Shown here: positions 1 through 8,828 of the stretch, in pieces | How positions within the stretch are numbered: the stretch's first letter is position 1 | Layout of the letters: every line of letters begins with the position of its first letter | Assembly: GCA_028280635.1 (NCBI GenBank) | Contig: JANQLM010000112.1 | Coordinates: 1 to 36,103 of the forward strand | Origin: Halieaceae bacterium | GTDB taxonomy: Bacteria > Pseudomonadota > Gammaproteobacteria > Pseudomonadales > Halieaceae | Reading direction: 5' to 3' | DNA length: 36,103 bases | Translations under genes and position numbers: made by a program | Notes under the pieces: generated by a model | What the model saw: the letters and a program-made list of their open reading frames with translations, nothing else | Told to the model about the DNA's origin: nothing | Database searches by the model: none

Positions 1-22
1 GAAAATGAATCGGTGACAGTGG

Positions 23-562
23 TCACAAAAGCGGTCGGGCGACCACCACGTAGCGCAGCGGGCCACCGCTGCGCATCGCATCGAAGGGATAACAGGTCAC
101 CAGCAGCAGGCCGTCACCGGCGGCTCGCAGCGGCCCTCGCCGGGTATCAGCAATAAAGCTGCGGCTGACCTGGTAGTGCCGCGGGCCGCCCCCAGGGCTG
201 TGCAGAAGCAACTGTTCCCCCGGTTCCACGTCCGCCAGGAAACGGAAATGTGTATCACGATGGCCGCCGACAATCGACAGGCCCGGGGTGCCCGGTAGCG
301 CCGACGCCGGGTCGTGAGCCGGCCCGAAAGCCAGCGCATTGCCCTGCCCGCCCGACAGCACATACAGCGACTTTCCGCGGGTCGGCCACTCCAGCCGGGC
401 GACGGGCCGGGTATCCGCCCAGGGCCAGGGCTTCGTGGGCCGCGGCTGTTCCCAGGCGTGAGCGATGAGCTGCTGGGCCAGGGCGGCTTTGAGCTGGATG
501 TAAACCCCGGCCCCCAGCTGGTTCAACGCCAGGCCCAGGCAGGCGAGCGCCAGAACACGCAT
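23..562 (-). CDS. Class GN (marine proteobacterial) sortase
   Basis: A 179-residue cysteine transpeptidase, predicted to be anchored in the inner membrane by an N-terminal hydrophobic segment (about residues 2-20). The sortase triad is visible: His101 in GGHRDTHF, Cys157 in LLLVTCYPF, and Arg170 in the C-terminal strand GGPLRYVVVA. Family knowledge: this type occurs in Gram-negative bacteria beside one dedicated substrate and a two-component system, which is the arrangement here. Its start lies 40 bp inside the 3' end of the upstream substrate gene, so the two are probably co-transcribed and translationally coupled. The role is inferred: it should cleave the LPxTG-like signal of that substrate. 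The acceptor in a Gram-negative envelope is unknown to me. The length is short but normal for this group. Confidence 0.92.
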   Translation of the reverse strand: MRVLALACLGLALNQLGAGVYIQLKAALAQQLIAHAWEQPRPTKPWPWADTRPVARLEWPTRGKSLYVLSGGQGNALAFGPAHDPASALPGTPGLSIVGGHRDTHFRFLADVEPGEQLLLHSPGGGPRHYQVSRSFIADTRRGPLRAAGDGLLLVTCYPFDAMRSGGPLRYVVVARPLL

Positions 563-2550
563 GCGAGCACCAGGGCCAGGCAGCCCAGCATCAGGTGGAA
601 ACGGGAGTCGGTGGCGGTCTTGGGCCAGGCGTACATCTGTGGCGTCTGGCCTCGGGGCCGCAGGTTGGCAACCGCCTCCTTCTCGAGACCAGACTCCAGC
701 GGACGACGGGGCTGTTGCTCCACCGCGACGAAGCTGGTGTAGGGGCTGACAACCTGGTGTTCCAGGGCGATGGGCAGTACGGCTTCGCGCACCGCCTGCT
801 CGTCGCGGCCCAGTATTTTCTCATCCAGCAGGCTCTCGATGGCGGCGCGGGCCCACAGGGTGCTGATGCCCGTGTAGGCCGCTTCCATACCGGCGGCAGG
901 CGGCGCCGCCACCAGCTCGGTCTGCCAGGCGGCCCGGGCGCCGGTACCGCGTACCGTGACCTTGCTGTCCAGCAGGCGGCCCTCCGCCCGTGCACTGATC
1001 ATTAGCGGCTGCCCCCGGTACAGGTCGGGCACTGCTCGCGGATAAGCGTCTACCGCTACAGGCCAGTCCACACGCAGGTTGCCCAGCGACATTTGGCCCA
1101 GCCTTTCGAACAGGCCGTGCATCATCTCCTGGATCACGAGCGCGTCGCCGATCATCACGTGGTCGCCGCGACCGGCCTGGGCCGCCTTGCGCATAAACCA
1201 GCTATTCGGCGCACTGCCAATACCCACCGTAAACAGGCGGCTAGCGCCAAGGCGCTGCTCGATCAGCCTGAACAACTCCACTTCGTTGCCTACAGCGCCA
1301 TCGGTAATAAACACCACCTGCCTGAGCCGCGGGTCTTCGCGCTCCGCCAGCGGCAGTGCCAGTTCGAGGGCAGCGCGCATTTCAGTGCCACCGCCGGCAT
1401 CCAGATGGCGGACAAATTCCTCGGCCCGGGCAAGGTTGTGGCGAGAGGCATCCACCGACCGTGCAAACAGGGAACGGGCGCGACTGTTGAATTCGATGAT
1501 GTTGAAACGATCTTGCGGCCTGAGCTTGCCCAGGGCGTAGCCGAGACCGGCCCGTGCCTGCTCGATAGAGCTGCCGCCCATGGAACCCGAGGTGTCGATG
1601 ACGAACACCAGCTCACGTGGCAGGCCGGGCATGGCAAGCTCCCCCGGTGCCGCGCTATCGGGGGGCAACACCATCAGCAGTGCGTAATCGTGGGCGCCGA
1701 CCCGCTCGTGAAACAGCGCCGCGCGCGGCTCACTGCCGGGTAGCGCTCGCCAGCTAAGCAGAAAGTCCCTGTCCATGGGCGCGTGGCCGCCGGCCAGCCG
1801 GACCCGATAGCGAGACTGCTCCCTGGCCAGAGCGATATCGTGGTAGGGCGCGTCCACAGCCGACAGCGGCAGGCCCATATTGATCTCGGCATTGATGGTA
1901 ATGGGCTGGATAGGGTGACTGTCCGTCGCCGGCTGCGGATGCTGGAACTGCCAGACTTCGTCCGCCGCGGGAAAGTTCGCCGGCGTATAACGCGGCGTGA
2001 CTGTGGTGGGCAGGCGCAGACTGAACAGGCCGTCGCGGTAGCCAATGCGCTCGATGTAGTGCAGCTCCACGCTTACCACTTCACCGGGGCCGATATTGGC
2101 AACCCGGTTGCTGAACAGGTTGGCGCGCCGCTGCTCCACCAGGCTGGCCTTGCGGCCAGTGGCGCGCGCCTGCTCGTAGATCTGCTTCGCGGCCTGCTTT
2201 TCCTTGATCTCGCCGAGGATGACACGCTCGCCAATCTCCAGCCTGAGACGATTCACGGCAGCCTGGTCAGGCAGCGGAAACAGGTACTCTCCCTCGACCC
2301 AGGATTCGCTGTCATTGCGAAACGTCTGGGTCAGGGTGACGTGGGCTACCAGTCCGGTCACCCGAATGTTCGCCTCGGCCGCCAGTTGGACGGCCGGGCG
2401 ATAGCCGAAGGGGCCACTGAGCCGCAGTTGGCCGGCACGGGGGGCAGCGTTTACCTCCTGCGCCTGTACCCCCGCTTCCGCCAGGGTGGTGGCAGCGGCG
2501 CCAACGCTGGCCAGCCCGCCCAGGAAAAGGATTAGCAGTGCCTGTCGCAT
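523..2550 (-). CDS. Marine proteobacterial sortase target protein (VIT + vWA domains)
   Basis: A 675-residue exported protein. It has a signal peptide (about 1-20), a VIT (inter-alpha-trypsin inhibitor) domain at roughly 45-175, and a von Willebrand A domain at roughly 310-480 with an intact metal-binding DTSGS at 319-323. The C-terminal sorting signal consists of WPKTATDS at 642-649, a hydrophobic stretch at about 653-667, and a short tail with Arg. This is the LPxTG-like signal expected of a dedicated sortase substrate. The gene heads a leftward operon with the sortase, which it overlaps by 40 bp, and is divergent from the response regulator. Function is inferred: a surface or periplasmic adhesive/protein-binding factor that depends on a divalent cation. 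The ligand cannot be read from the sequence. Confidence 0.92.
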   Translation of the reverse strand: MRQALLILFLGGLASVGAAATTLAEAGVQAQEVNAAPRAGQLRLSGPFGYRPAVQLAAEANIRVTGLVAHVTLTQTFRNDSESWVEGEYLFPLPDQAAVNRLRLEIGERVILGEIKEKQAAKQIYEQARATGRKASLVEQRRANLFSNRVANIGPGEVVSVELHYIERIGYRDGLFSLRLPTTVTPRYTPANFPAADEVWQFQHPQPATDSHPIQPITINAEINMGLPLSAVDAPYHDIALAREQSRYRVRLAGGHAPMDRDFLLSWRALPGSEPRAALFHERVGAHDYALLMVLPPDSAAPGELAMPGLPRELVFVIDTSGSMGGSSIEQARAGLGYALGKLRPQDRFNIIEFNSRARSLFARSVDASRHNLARAEEFVRHLDAGGGTEMRAALELALPLAEREDPRLRQVVFITDGAVGNEVELFRLIEQRLGASRLFTVGIGSAPNSWFMRKAAQAGRGDHVMIGDALVIQEMMHGLFERLGQMSLGNLRVDWPVAVDAYPRAVPDLYRGQPLMISARAEGRLLDSKVTVRGTGARAAWQTELVAAPPAAGMEAAYTGISTLWARAAIESLLDEKILGRDEQAVREAVLPIALEHQVVSPYTSFVAVEQQPRRPLESGLEKEAVANLRPRGQTPQMYAWPKTATDSRFHLMLGCLALVLACVFWRSPAWAWR

Positions 2551-2631
2551 CGGGGTCTCCCTGTGAATTTGGCGCTATTGCAGCAGCGAACCCGGGCCCG
2601 GAAGCGCGCCGGCTGTGGCAGGCTTGAGAGC

Positions 2632-2662
2632 AATTGTGATGAATTGTGGCAAGCGGTTGTGG
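2632..2662. promoter_or_regulatory. Phased TTGTG direct repeats in the divergent sortase/two-component promoter region
   Basis: The 162-bp gap between the substrate gene and the response regulator carries two identical AATTGTG copies (2632-2638 and 2642-2648), exactly 10 bp apart. A third related copy, GTTGTGG, is at 2656-2662. Direct repeats on one face of the helix are what OmpR/PhoB-type regulators usually bind, and the adjacent gene encodes one. Assignment as its operator is inference from position and pattern. Confidence 0.45.
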
Positions 2663-2712
2663 CCGGTGGCGGATTTTGGAACTATCGGCTTTGTACACTC
2701 TGGGGAAACGTT

Positions 2713-3405
2713 ATGTCGCGCCATATCGCTATCGTCGAGGACGAGCCCGCCATTGCGGCCAACTACCGCGATGCACTCACCCGCCAGGGCTTCGCGGTGT
2801 CCTGCCATGGCGACCGGGGCAGCGCCTGGGCGGCCTTTGAGCAGCGCCTGCCGGACATGGCCATCATCGATGTGGGCCTGGACGACGAGGTGGAAGGCGG
2901 TTTCGAATTGTGCCGGGACCTGCGCGCCAGGGCCCCGGAGCTACCCATCGTGTTCCTGACCGCCCGCGATACCGAGCTGGACGTGATCAGCGGCTTGCGG
3001 CTGGGCGCCGACGACTACCTCACCAAGGACATCAGCCAGGCGCAGATGCTGGCGCGGATTCACGCCCTGCTGCGCCGGGTCGACGCCCTGCGCCAGCCCG
3101 TGCAGGCCGACGATGTAATCGAGCGCGGCGCCCTGGCTATCAACCTCCAGCGCATGACGGTGAGCTGGCAGGAGCAGCCGGTTGACGTGACAGTGACCGA
3201 ATTCTGGATTGTCCACGCCCTGGCCCTGCACCCCGGCCATGTCAAAAACCGCCAGCAACTGATGGATGCCGCCAACGTAGTGCTGGACGACAACACCATC
3301 ACCTCGCACATCAAACGTATCCGCAAGAAGTTCCTCGCCATCGACCCGCAGTTTGCGGCGATCGAAACCGCCTACGGCATGGGGTACCGCTGGAAAGCGG
3401 CCTAG
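2713..3405 (+). CDS. Dedicated sortase-system response regulator (OmpR/PhoB type)
   Basis: A 230-residue response regulator. The receiver domain covers about 1-120, with acidic pocket Glu9-Asp10-Glu11, phospho-acceptor Asp53 (in IIDVGLDD) and Lys105. The winged-helix DNA-binding domain covers about 130-230, with the ending GMGYRWKA typical of PhoB-like regulators. I chose the ATG at 2713 because the receiver fold begins there (MSRHIAIVEDE); the open frame reaches back to 2563 but that part has no family-like content. The kinase gene follows 28 bp after the stop, so the two form one operon. It is likely to control the divergent sortase/substrate operon through the repeats just upstream. Confidence 0.9.
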   Translation: MSRHIAIVEDEPAIAANYRDALTRQGFAVSCHGDRGSAWAAFEQRLPDMAIIDVGLDDEVEGGFELCRDLRARAPELPIVFLTARDTELDVISGLRLGADDYLTKDISQAQMLARIHALLRRVDALRQPVQADDVIERGALAINLQRMTVSWQEQPVDVTVTEFWIVHALALHPGHVKNRQQLMDAANVVLDDNTITSHIKRIRKKFLAIDPQFAAIETAYGMGYRWKAA

Positions 3406-3433
3406 CGCCTCGGCCCATGCCGGTGTCTTCAAT

Positions 3434-5467
3434 ATGACGCTACGCCGCCAGTTGTTGCTGGTCAGTCTGCTGCTGATCGCCCTGCCCTGGGCAGGCTGCC
3501 AGTACGTGCGGGAAATGGAAGGCGCCCTGCAGAGCGGCCAGGCCCAGGCGCTGCTGGCCACCTCGCGGGCGGTGGCCACGGTGGTGGCTGAGAATGCGCC
3601 GCTGCTGTACCCGTCCGCCGAGCGCCGCGACTCCAACGAGCCGCTGACCGGCCAGCTTTACGCGCGGCTTGCCACCGGCCCGGTGATCATCGACGGCTAT
3701 GCCGACGGTTGGGAGGGACCGGAACACCAGCGCTTTGGTCCAGTGAGCTACCGGGCCCAGGTGCGTGGCCCGCTGCTGTACCTGCTGTTTACCGTGGTTG
3801 ATGACAATGTCGTGTACCACGACCCGCGCAACGTGCGCCGCGCCAGTGGTGATCGCCTGGTGCTGCGCAGCGGCCGAGGCCAGGACTACGTGATTGCCAC
3901 GGCGGCACCGGGCGCGGTGCAGGCCAGAATCGAACGGGAGGCGGCAGTCATGGGGTTCGAGCCGCGCATCCGGGGCTACTGGCAGGACAGCCTGGATGGC
4001 TTCACGGTGGAGCTGGAGTTGCCGCTGACCATGCTGGATCATCGCCTCGGCTTTTACCTGGTACGCAACAGCGGCGCCGCCAGCACCGGCACCGGCGATA
4101 CGGTCGGTACGGTACTACCGGGCAGCCGCAATTTACCTCCCTGGTTGGTGTACCCCTCAGCGGAACTCGCCACGGCCCTGACCCCGTTTGCCTACGCTGG
4201 CATTGAACTCACCGCCGTGGACCGTCAACACTGGGCGATGGCCCAGGCCCGCAGCGATCCGGCCGACCTGCCGCGCAGCGAAACTCCCTGGCTGCTGCAG
4301 GCCCTGTACCGGGCAATCCTCAACGGCGCGCCGCCGCGGGCGCAGCCCACGAACACCCAGGTCGGCCAGGTGCTGTTGCCGGAACTGGACAGGGCCCTGG
4401 CGGGCGAAGCCGCCGCGGCCTGGTACGCCTCTCCCGCTGGCGGTGGCCGCAAGCTGCTGGCTACCGCGGCACCGGTGGTGTTGGGCGATGAGGTGATCGG
4501 TGCCGTGGTCGCCCGCCAGGGCAGCGAACCCTACCTGAGCCTGACAGACCGCGCGTTTTCGCGGCTGCTGTACTACAGTCTGCTGGCCATGGCGCTGTCG
4601 GCGCTGGGCTTGTTGGGCTACGCCAGTTGGCTGTCCTGGCGCATCCGCCGCCTGTCGCGGGCCAGCGCCCGGGTGATCCAGCCCGACGGCAGCCTGGACG
4701 ACAGCTTTCCGGTCAGCCGCAGCCGCGACGAGATCGGTGAGCTTTCGCGCCAGTACGCCGACCTGCTGGCACGGCTGCGGGATTACACCGACTACCTGCG
4801 CAGCCTGTCGCGCAAACTCTCCCACGAGCTGCGCACACCGATAGCCGTCATCCAGTCATCGTTGGATAACCTGGACGCGGGCGCCGAACAGAACGACGTC
4901 TATGTGCAGCGCGCCCGGGAGGGTCTGTCGCGGCTCGGCAATATCCTCACCGCCATGAGCGAGGCCACCCGGCTGGAGGAAAGCGTGCACAGCAACCGGC
5001 CCGAGGCTTACGACCTCGCCAGGCTATGCGCGGAGCTGTTCGAGGCCTACCGGGGACTCTACAAAGAGCACCAACTGAGCTATGACAGCACGCTAGAAAC
5101 ACTGCCCGCCTTCGGTGTGCCGGACCTGGTGGCACAGATGCTCGACAAGCTGCTGGACAACGCCGCCAGCTTCACCCCGGCCGGCGGCAGCATCCGCCTG
5201 GCGCTGGCCCATGGGGATGGCTGGGCGGAACTCAGCGTCAGCAATGAGGGCCCGCTGCTGCCGGCTGCCATGCAGCAGCAGTTGTTTGATTCCATGGTAT
5301 CCGTGCGCGACCGGAGTGATCGGGTGCACCTCGGCCTGGGCCTGCATATCGTCCGCTTGATCGTGGATTTCCACGGCGGCGGAGCATGCGCCGAGAACCT
5401 GCCGGACCATTCCGGCGTGGTATTCAGGATTCGGCTGCCGCTGGCAGCCGCCGACGCTAGGGCTTGA
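3434..5467 (+). CDS. Dedicated sortase-system sensor histidine kinase with CBM9-like periplasmic domain
   Basis: A 677-residue inner-membrane kinase. The first membrane segment is at about 4-22, followed by a large periplasmic region, a second membrane segment at about 380-402, a HAMP linker, and an H-box SHELRTP with phospho-acceptor His464. The ATPase domain has an N-box (LLDKLLDNA) and a C-terminal HLGLGLHIV glycine loop. The G1 box is unusual: NEGPLL replaces the classic DxGxG. The periplasmic part at about 78-240 begins PVIIDGYADGWEG and contains GFTVELELPL, a pattern typical of CBM9/DOMON-like carbohydrate-binding folds. This suggests a polysaccharide or cell-surface glycan as the signal. 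The start at 3434 begins the hydrophobic anchor. The last 11 bp overlap the convergent universal stress gene. Confidence 0.9.
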   Translation: MTLRRQLLLVSLLLIALPWAGCQYVREMEGALQSGQAQALLATSRAVATVVAENAPLLYPSAERRDSNEPLTGQLYARLATGPVIIDGYADGWEGPEHQRFGPVSYRAQVRGPLLYLLFTVVDDNVVYHDPRNVRRASGDRLVLRSGRGQDYVIATAAPGAVQARIEREAAVMGFEPRIRGYWQDSLDGFTVELELPLTMLDHRLGFYLVRNSGAASTGTGDTVGTVLPGSRNLPPWLVYPSAELATALTPFAYAGIELTAVDRQHWAMAQARSDPADLPRSETPWLLQALYRAILNGAPPRAQPTNTQVGQVLLPELDRALAGEAAAAWYASPAGGGRKLLATAAPVVLGDEVIGAVVARQGSEPYLSLTDRAFSRLLYYSLLAMALSALGLLGYASWLSWRIRRLSRASARVIQPDGSLDDSFPVSRSRDEIGELSRQYADLLARLRDYTDYLRSLSRKLSHELRTPIAVIQSSLDNLDAGAEQNDVYVQRAREGLSRLGNILTAMSEATRLEESVHSNRPEAYDLARLCAELFEAYRGLYKEHQLSYDSTLETLPAFGVPDLVAQMLDKLLDNAASFTPAGGSIRLALAHGDGWAELSVSNEGPLLPAAMQQQLFDSMVSVRDRSDRVHLGLGLHIVRLIVDFHGGGACAENLPDHSGVVFRIRLPLAAADARA

Positions 5468-6326
5468 TCGCCAGTACGTCGGTGCGCAGCCGGGTCAGCA
5501 CCTTCTCCGCGGTGTTCCCCAGCAGCTGACCTTTCACTCCCCGGCGCCCGAGCGTGCCCATCACCAGTAGCTGGGCCTTGAGCCGCGCCGACTCGCTGGT
5601 GAGCACCTTGTCGACCGGGCCCTGCTTGAGCTTGATGGCACTCATTGGCAGATCGTGGGCGTGGGCGAGCTTCAGCACCCGCGGCTGCAGGTCGGCCTTC
5701 ATTTTCTTGACGTGGCTGTACTCATCCACCAGGTCGAGCTCGGTCAGCACCGCAGGGATATGCAGGGCGTGTACCAGGTAGAGTTCGGTATCGAGTTTTT
5801 CCGCGAACTCCTTGGCAGTATTGATCACCAGGTCATTGAGCTGGTTGTTGATACGGCCGTTATTGGTGAGGTCAATGGCGGCGACAATCGGCTTGGTAGC
5901 GCGCCACTTCTTCTCCGCGGCGATCATCACCGGCGCGGGGCACTCGCGCAGCAGGTGCCAGTCGGTGGAGGTGTACAGGAAAGTCTCGGTGCGGTGACCG
6001 GTCTTGATGACCGCGGTGTAGGCCTTGCGTTCGCACTGCTGGTCCACCCACAGGTGAATGGCCTTGTGCCACACCACATTGACCGCGGTAGGCACGTCGC
6101 GACGATGCTTGTCTACTTCCGCCTGCACGTCGGCCTTGCGCTTGTCCAGCAGCTTCTTTTTCACCGCCTGGGGTTCAACACCGGCGCGTTTCAGCTCGTC
6201 CAGGTTTTCGTAGGCAAAGCCCACCACCTGCGCGCCCCACCCCATCTTACTGGCCAGTTCCAGGCCACGGGATATCGCTACCTGGCGCTCGTCCGCCCGG
6301 TCGGCAATGATCAAGACAATCGACAT
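5457..6326 (-). CDS. uspE: Tandem universal stress protein (UspE-like)
   Basis: A 289-residue cytoplasmic protein made of two Usp domains (about 1-145 and 150-289), the architecture of UspE. The second domain keeps the nucleotide-binding signature beginning at Gly257 (MGTLGRRGVKGQLLGNT). The equivalent loop of the first domain (near KTGHRTETFLY) is degenerate, as is usual in UspE. Family role: stress survival, with effects on motility and adhesion. The exact biochemical activity is not evident. The gene runs in the same direction as the AraC regulator upstream (71-bp gap) and converges on the histidine kinase with an 11-bp overlap and no visible terminator between them. Confidence 0.85.
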   Translation of the reverse strand: MSIVLIIADRADERQVAISRGLELASKMGWGAQVVGFAYENLDELKRAGVEPQAVKKKLLDKRKADVQAEVDKHRRDVPTAVNVVWHKAIHLWVDQQCERKAYTAVIKTGHRTETFLYTSTDWHLLRECPAPVMIAAEKKWRATKPIVAAIDLTNNGRINNQLNDLVINTAKEFAEKLDTELYLVHALHIPAVLTELDLVDEYSHVKKMKADLQPRVLKLAHAHDLPMSAIKLKQGPVDKVLTSESARLKAQLLVMGTLGRRGVKGQLLGNTAEKVLTRLRTDVLAIKP

Positions 6327-6397
6327 GAATATTCCTCAGAATAACTGGAATTTCGAAGCAGCATAGCAGACTCCGGAGGTGGTAAACCTGATCCGCG

Positions 6398-7441
6398 TCA
6401 GCCCCTGTCCCGTTCGCTGAGCACGCGGGCACGGTAGTCCGCAGGCGCCTGGCCGGTCCAGCGCTTGAAGGCCCGCGAGAAGGTGCTGGGCTCGGAAAAA
6501 CCCAGCAGGTAGGCAATCTCTACGATCGAGCGCTGGGGCTGGGCCAGGTATTTCCTGGCCAGCGACAGGCGCGCGTCCTGCAGCAAATCTATGAAGCTGG
6601 TGCCCTCCTCCTTCAGTTTACGCTGCAGGGTGCGGTTACTCACATGCATGGCCTCCGCGATGGCCTTCTGGCTGGGTGGGCCATCGGGCAGGTGCTCGAC
6701 AATCTTGCCGACCACCGCCCGCGAAGCACTGACCCTGGTGAAGGTAGCGAGATAGGTTTCCGTCTGTTCATCGTTAACCCGCGCCAGCTCCGGGTTGGCG
6801 GAGGCGAGCTGTTCATTGATATCGCTTTTAACAAAAGTGATGCGATTGAATTCACTGCCAAAGCGTATGCGACAGCCCAGCATGGCCAGGAAGGGATGCG
6901 GGTTCTCCGGTTCCGGGCGCCGGCACTGCAGCTCGATGGGGCTGAAGTACTCCCCCAGCGTCAGACGGCATAACACCACGATGATACCAGTGCCGAAATC
7001 CTCCGCCTGGGGTTGGATGATCACTGGCTCAGCACCCGCGTAAAAATCCTCCGCCACGCCCATATCCATGTCGACGAACTCGTCGCGCTCGGTCAAGGTG
7101 AGTTCCAGCCCGGTATGCAGCAGCCGCGAAAAACGCACCAGGCGCTGCAGCACATCGTAAATGGTGGAGCTGGCCAATACCGCCAGGCCCAGGCCGTGCA
7201 GGGTGGCGGGCTGTAACTCCTCAGCCGCATGCAGGCCGAAGGCCTCGTCGCCGGTCTGCTCGCCGATAAGCTGCCAGAGCACCTGCATTTTTGCCATCGG
7301 TATGCGCCGGTCGGCGTTGATGACCATGGCCGGGTCGATATCCGCCTGTTCGAAAATCGGCATAGGGTCCACCCCCTGCAGCCGCAGGGCGCGGGCGATC
7401 GGCAGGATCATGGTGGCGAGGATGGAAGCTGATCTGTCCAT
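6398..7441 (-). CDS. AraC-family regulator with arabinose-binding-like N-terminal domain
   Basis: A 347-residue transcription factor. The N-terminal two-thirds resembles the arabinose-binding-like sensor domain found in OruR/ArgR-like regulators. The last ~100 residues are the double helix-turn-helix AraC domain (SNRTLQRKLKEEG, then SIVEIAYLLGFSEPSTFSRAFKRWTG). I chose the ATG at 7441 (MDRSASILATM). Longer starts at 7486 and 7516 fall inside the terminator hairpin of the upstream MFS gene, so they are unlikely to be used. The ligand and targets are not evident. The neighbouring transporter or the universal stress gene are possible targets by position only. Confidence 0.87.
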   Translation of the reverse strand: MDRSASILATMILPIARALRLQGVDPMPIFEQADIDPAMVINADRRIPMAKMQVLWQLIGEQTGDEAFGLHAAEELQPATLHGLGLAVLASSTIYDVLQRLVRFSRLLHTGLELTLTERDEFVDMDMGVAEDFYAGAEPVIIQPQAEDFGTGIIVVLCRLTLGEYFSPIELQCRRPEPENPHPFLAMLGCRIRFGSEFNRITFVKSDINEQLASANPELARVNDEQTETYLATFTRVSASRAVVGKIVEHLPDGPPSQKAIAEAMHVSNRTLQRKLKEEGTSFIDLLQDARLSLARKYLAQPQRSIVEIAYLLGFSEPSTFSRAFKRWTGQAPADYRARVLSERDRG

Positions 7442-7485
7442 GACGGGGGTATGCTCCTGTTCCCAGGAAGTATAACCATCCACCA

Positions 7486-7521
7486 TAAAAAAGCCCGGTG
7501 ACGCCTGGGGCGCCACCGGGC
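7486..7521 (-). terminator. Intrinsic terminator after the MFS gene
   Basis: Read on the minus strand, a 13-bp stem with one mismatch (arms at 7509-7521 and 7493-7505, loop of three bases) is followed by a run of T (A at 7487-7492 on the plus strand). It lies about 60 bp downstream of the MFS stop and separates that gene from the AraC regulator. It also argues against the longer AraC start codons. Confidence 0.85.
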
Positions 7522-7579
7522 AAGTGAGACCTGGCTTTGCAGGTCGTGGCCCGCGGGGATAGCGGGCCGGAAGCTTGTT

Positions 7580-8800
7580 TTAGACGGCGGGCTGGGGCAC
7601 GCCTTCCGCTTCGCGCTGGATGCGCACACCCAGGCCGAGGATGACCAGCACAAACAGCGGGGCAAACATCGCCGCCAGCGCCAGCAGGGAGCTGAGCACG
7701 CCGAAGCTGTCCAGCGCCCAGCCCAGCAGCGGGCCTGTCACAATGAACAGGCTGCGCACGCCCAGGCTGACCAACGAGTTCATGGTGGCGCGGAAGTCGC
7801 CGTCCACCCGGCGATTCAGCGCCTCGTAGAACAGGGTCAGGCTCAGGCCCCGGCTCAGCTGTATCGCAAAACCAAACAGCACCCCCACCCAACCACCGGC
7901 CAGGGCCATACCCAGCAGGCCGACCACCGGCAGTGCCGCCGTGACCCACAGCATGCGCCGCCAGCCAAACCGCGCCTCGATGGCGCCGGCATAGCGCGCG
8001 GCCACGCTCACGGTCAGCGCAAACACTGCCCAGATGTAACCGAACAGGCTCACGGGTACGCCCTGCAGCTCCCAGTACTTCTGGTAGATCCAGAAGGCGT
8101 ACAGGGCCAGCAGGCCAAAGGCCGCGATGGCCAGGGTGGTCCACAGCACCACCGGCTTACCGAATACCAGGGTCCTGACGATTGCCTGTGCATTACCCAC
8201 ATGCCCCTGGGTGAGCGTCGGCCGCGGCGCCTCCACCAAAAGCAGGCCCAGCACCAGCGGCACAAAACCACAGGCCGCCTGTACCTTGACCAGGGTCGCC
8301 ATATCGGCAAACAGCAGCAGCAGGCTGGCGCAGATACCGGCCACGCCGGAGGCCCCCGCCTCGATGGAGATCAGGCGGCTGAGGGACTTGCTGGCGCCGG
8401 CACCGCCGCCAACACCACTGTCCTGGAGCTGGGTTTCAGTGTCGTACAGCAGGGCGAGGTCGGCCCCGGAGATCAGGCTGATGCCCACCCCGAGAAAGAC
8501 CTCGTAAACCAGGAAGTCCACGAAGCCGTCCGCCCAAAGCAGGGACACAAAGCCCACTCCGTTGAAGGCCGAGCCCGCCAGTATGGCCCGCTTGCGACCC
8601 CAGATATCGGCGACATAGCCCGAGGGCACTTCAAACACGGCCACGGTCAACGCGAACAGGGCCTGGGTCTGCAGCACCTGCGCCATGCTCAGGCCGTAGC
8701 CCTGCACCAGCGGCACAAAGACCGGGATAACCACCATAAAGCTATGGAAGAATCCCATCAGGTAGATAGCGATGATGTTGACTCTCAGTGTCCGTTTCAC
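7580..8800 (-). CDS. Major facilitator superfamily transporter
   Basis: A 406-residue polytopic inner-membrane protein with about 12 hydrophobic segments. The loop-2/3 motif A is recognisable as GYVADIWGRKRAIL at 61-74. A glycine/alanine-rich cytoplasmic loop (GVGGGAGASKS) lies in the first half. I prefer the GTG at 8800 over the GTG at 8809, because GAAGGTGG sits 5 bases before 8800 as a Shine-Dalgarno sequence, and the 8809 codon is part of that sequence. The substrate cannot be told. The gene has its own terminator and a long upstream region holding another terminator-like hairpin, which may mean regulated read-through. Confidence 0.88.
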   Translation of the reverse strand: MKRTLRVNIIAIYLMGFFHSFMVVIPVFVPLVQGYGLSMAQVLQTQALFALTVAVFEVPSGYVADIWGRKRAILAGSAFNGVGFVSLLWADGFVDFLVYEVFLGVGISLISGADLALLYDTETQLQDSGVGGGAGASKSLSRLISIEAGASGVAGICASLLLLFADMATLVKVQAACGFVPLVLGLLLVEAPRPTLTQGHVGNAQAIVRTLVFGKPVVLWTTLAIAAFGLLALYAFWIYQKYWELQGVPVSLFGYIWAVFALTVSVAARYAGAIEARFGWRRMLWVTAALPVVGLLGMALAGGWVGVLFGFAIQLSRGLSLTLFYEALNRRVDGDFRATMNSLVSLGVRSLFIVTGPLLGWALDSFGVLSSLLALAAMFAPLFVLVILGLGVRIQREAEGVPQPAV

Positions 8801-8828
8801 GGGGACCACCTTCTATTCCAGTGGCCTG

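Noticed and set aside
1-26. Small hairpin GTGAC-AGTG-GTCAC at the sortase stop
   Set aside because: Five-base stem with no T-run in the needed direction and cut by the window edge, so a terminator call is not supported.
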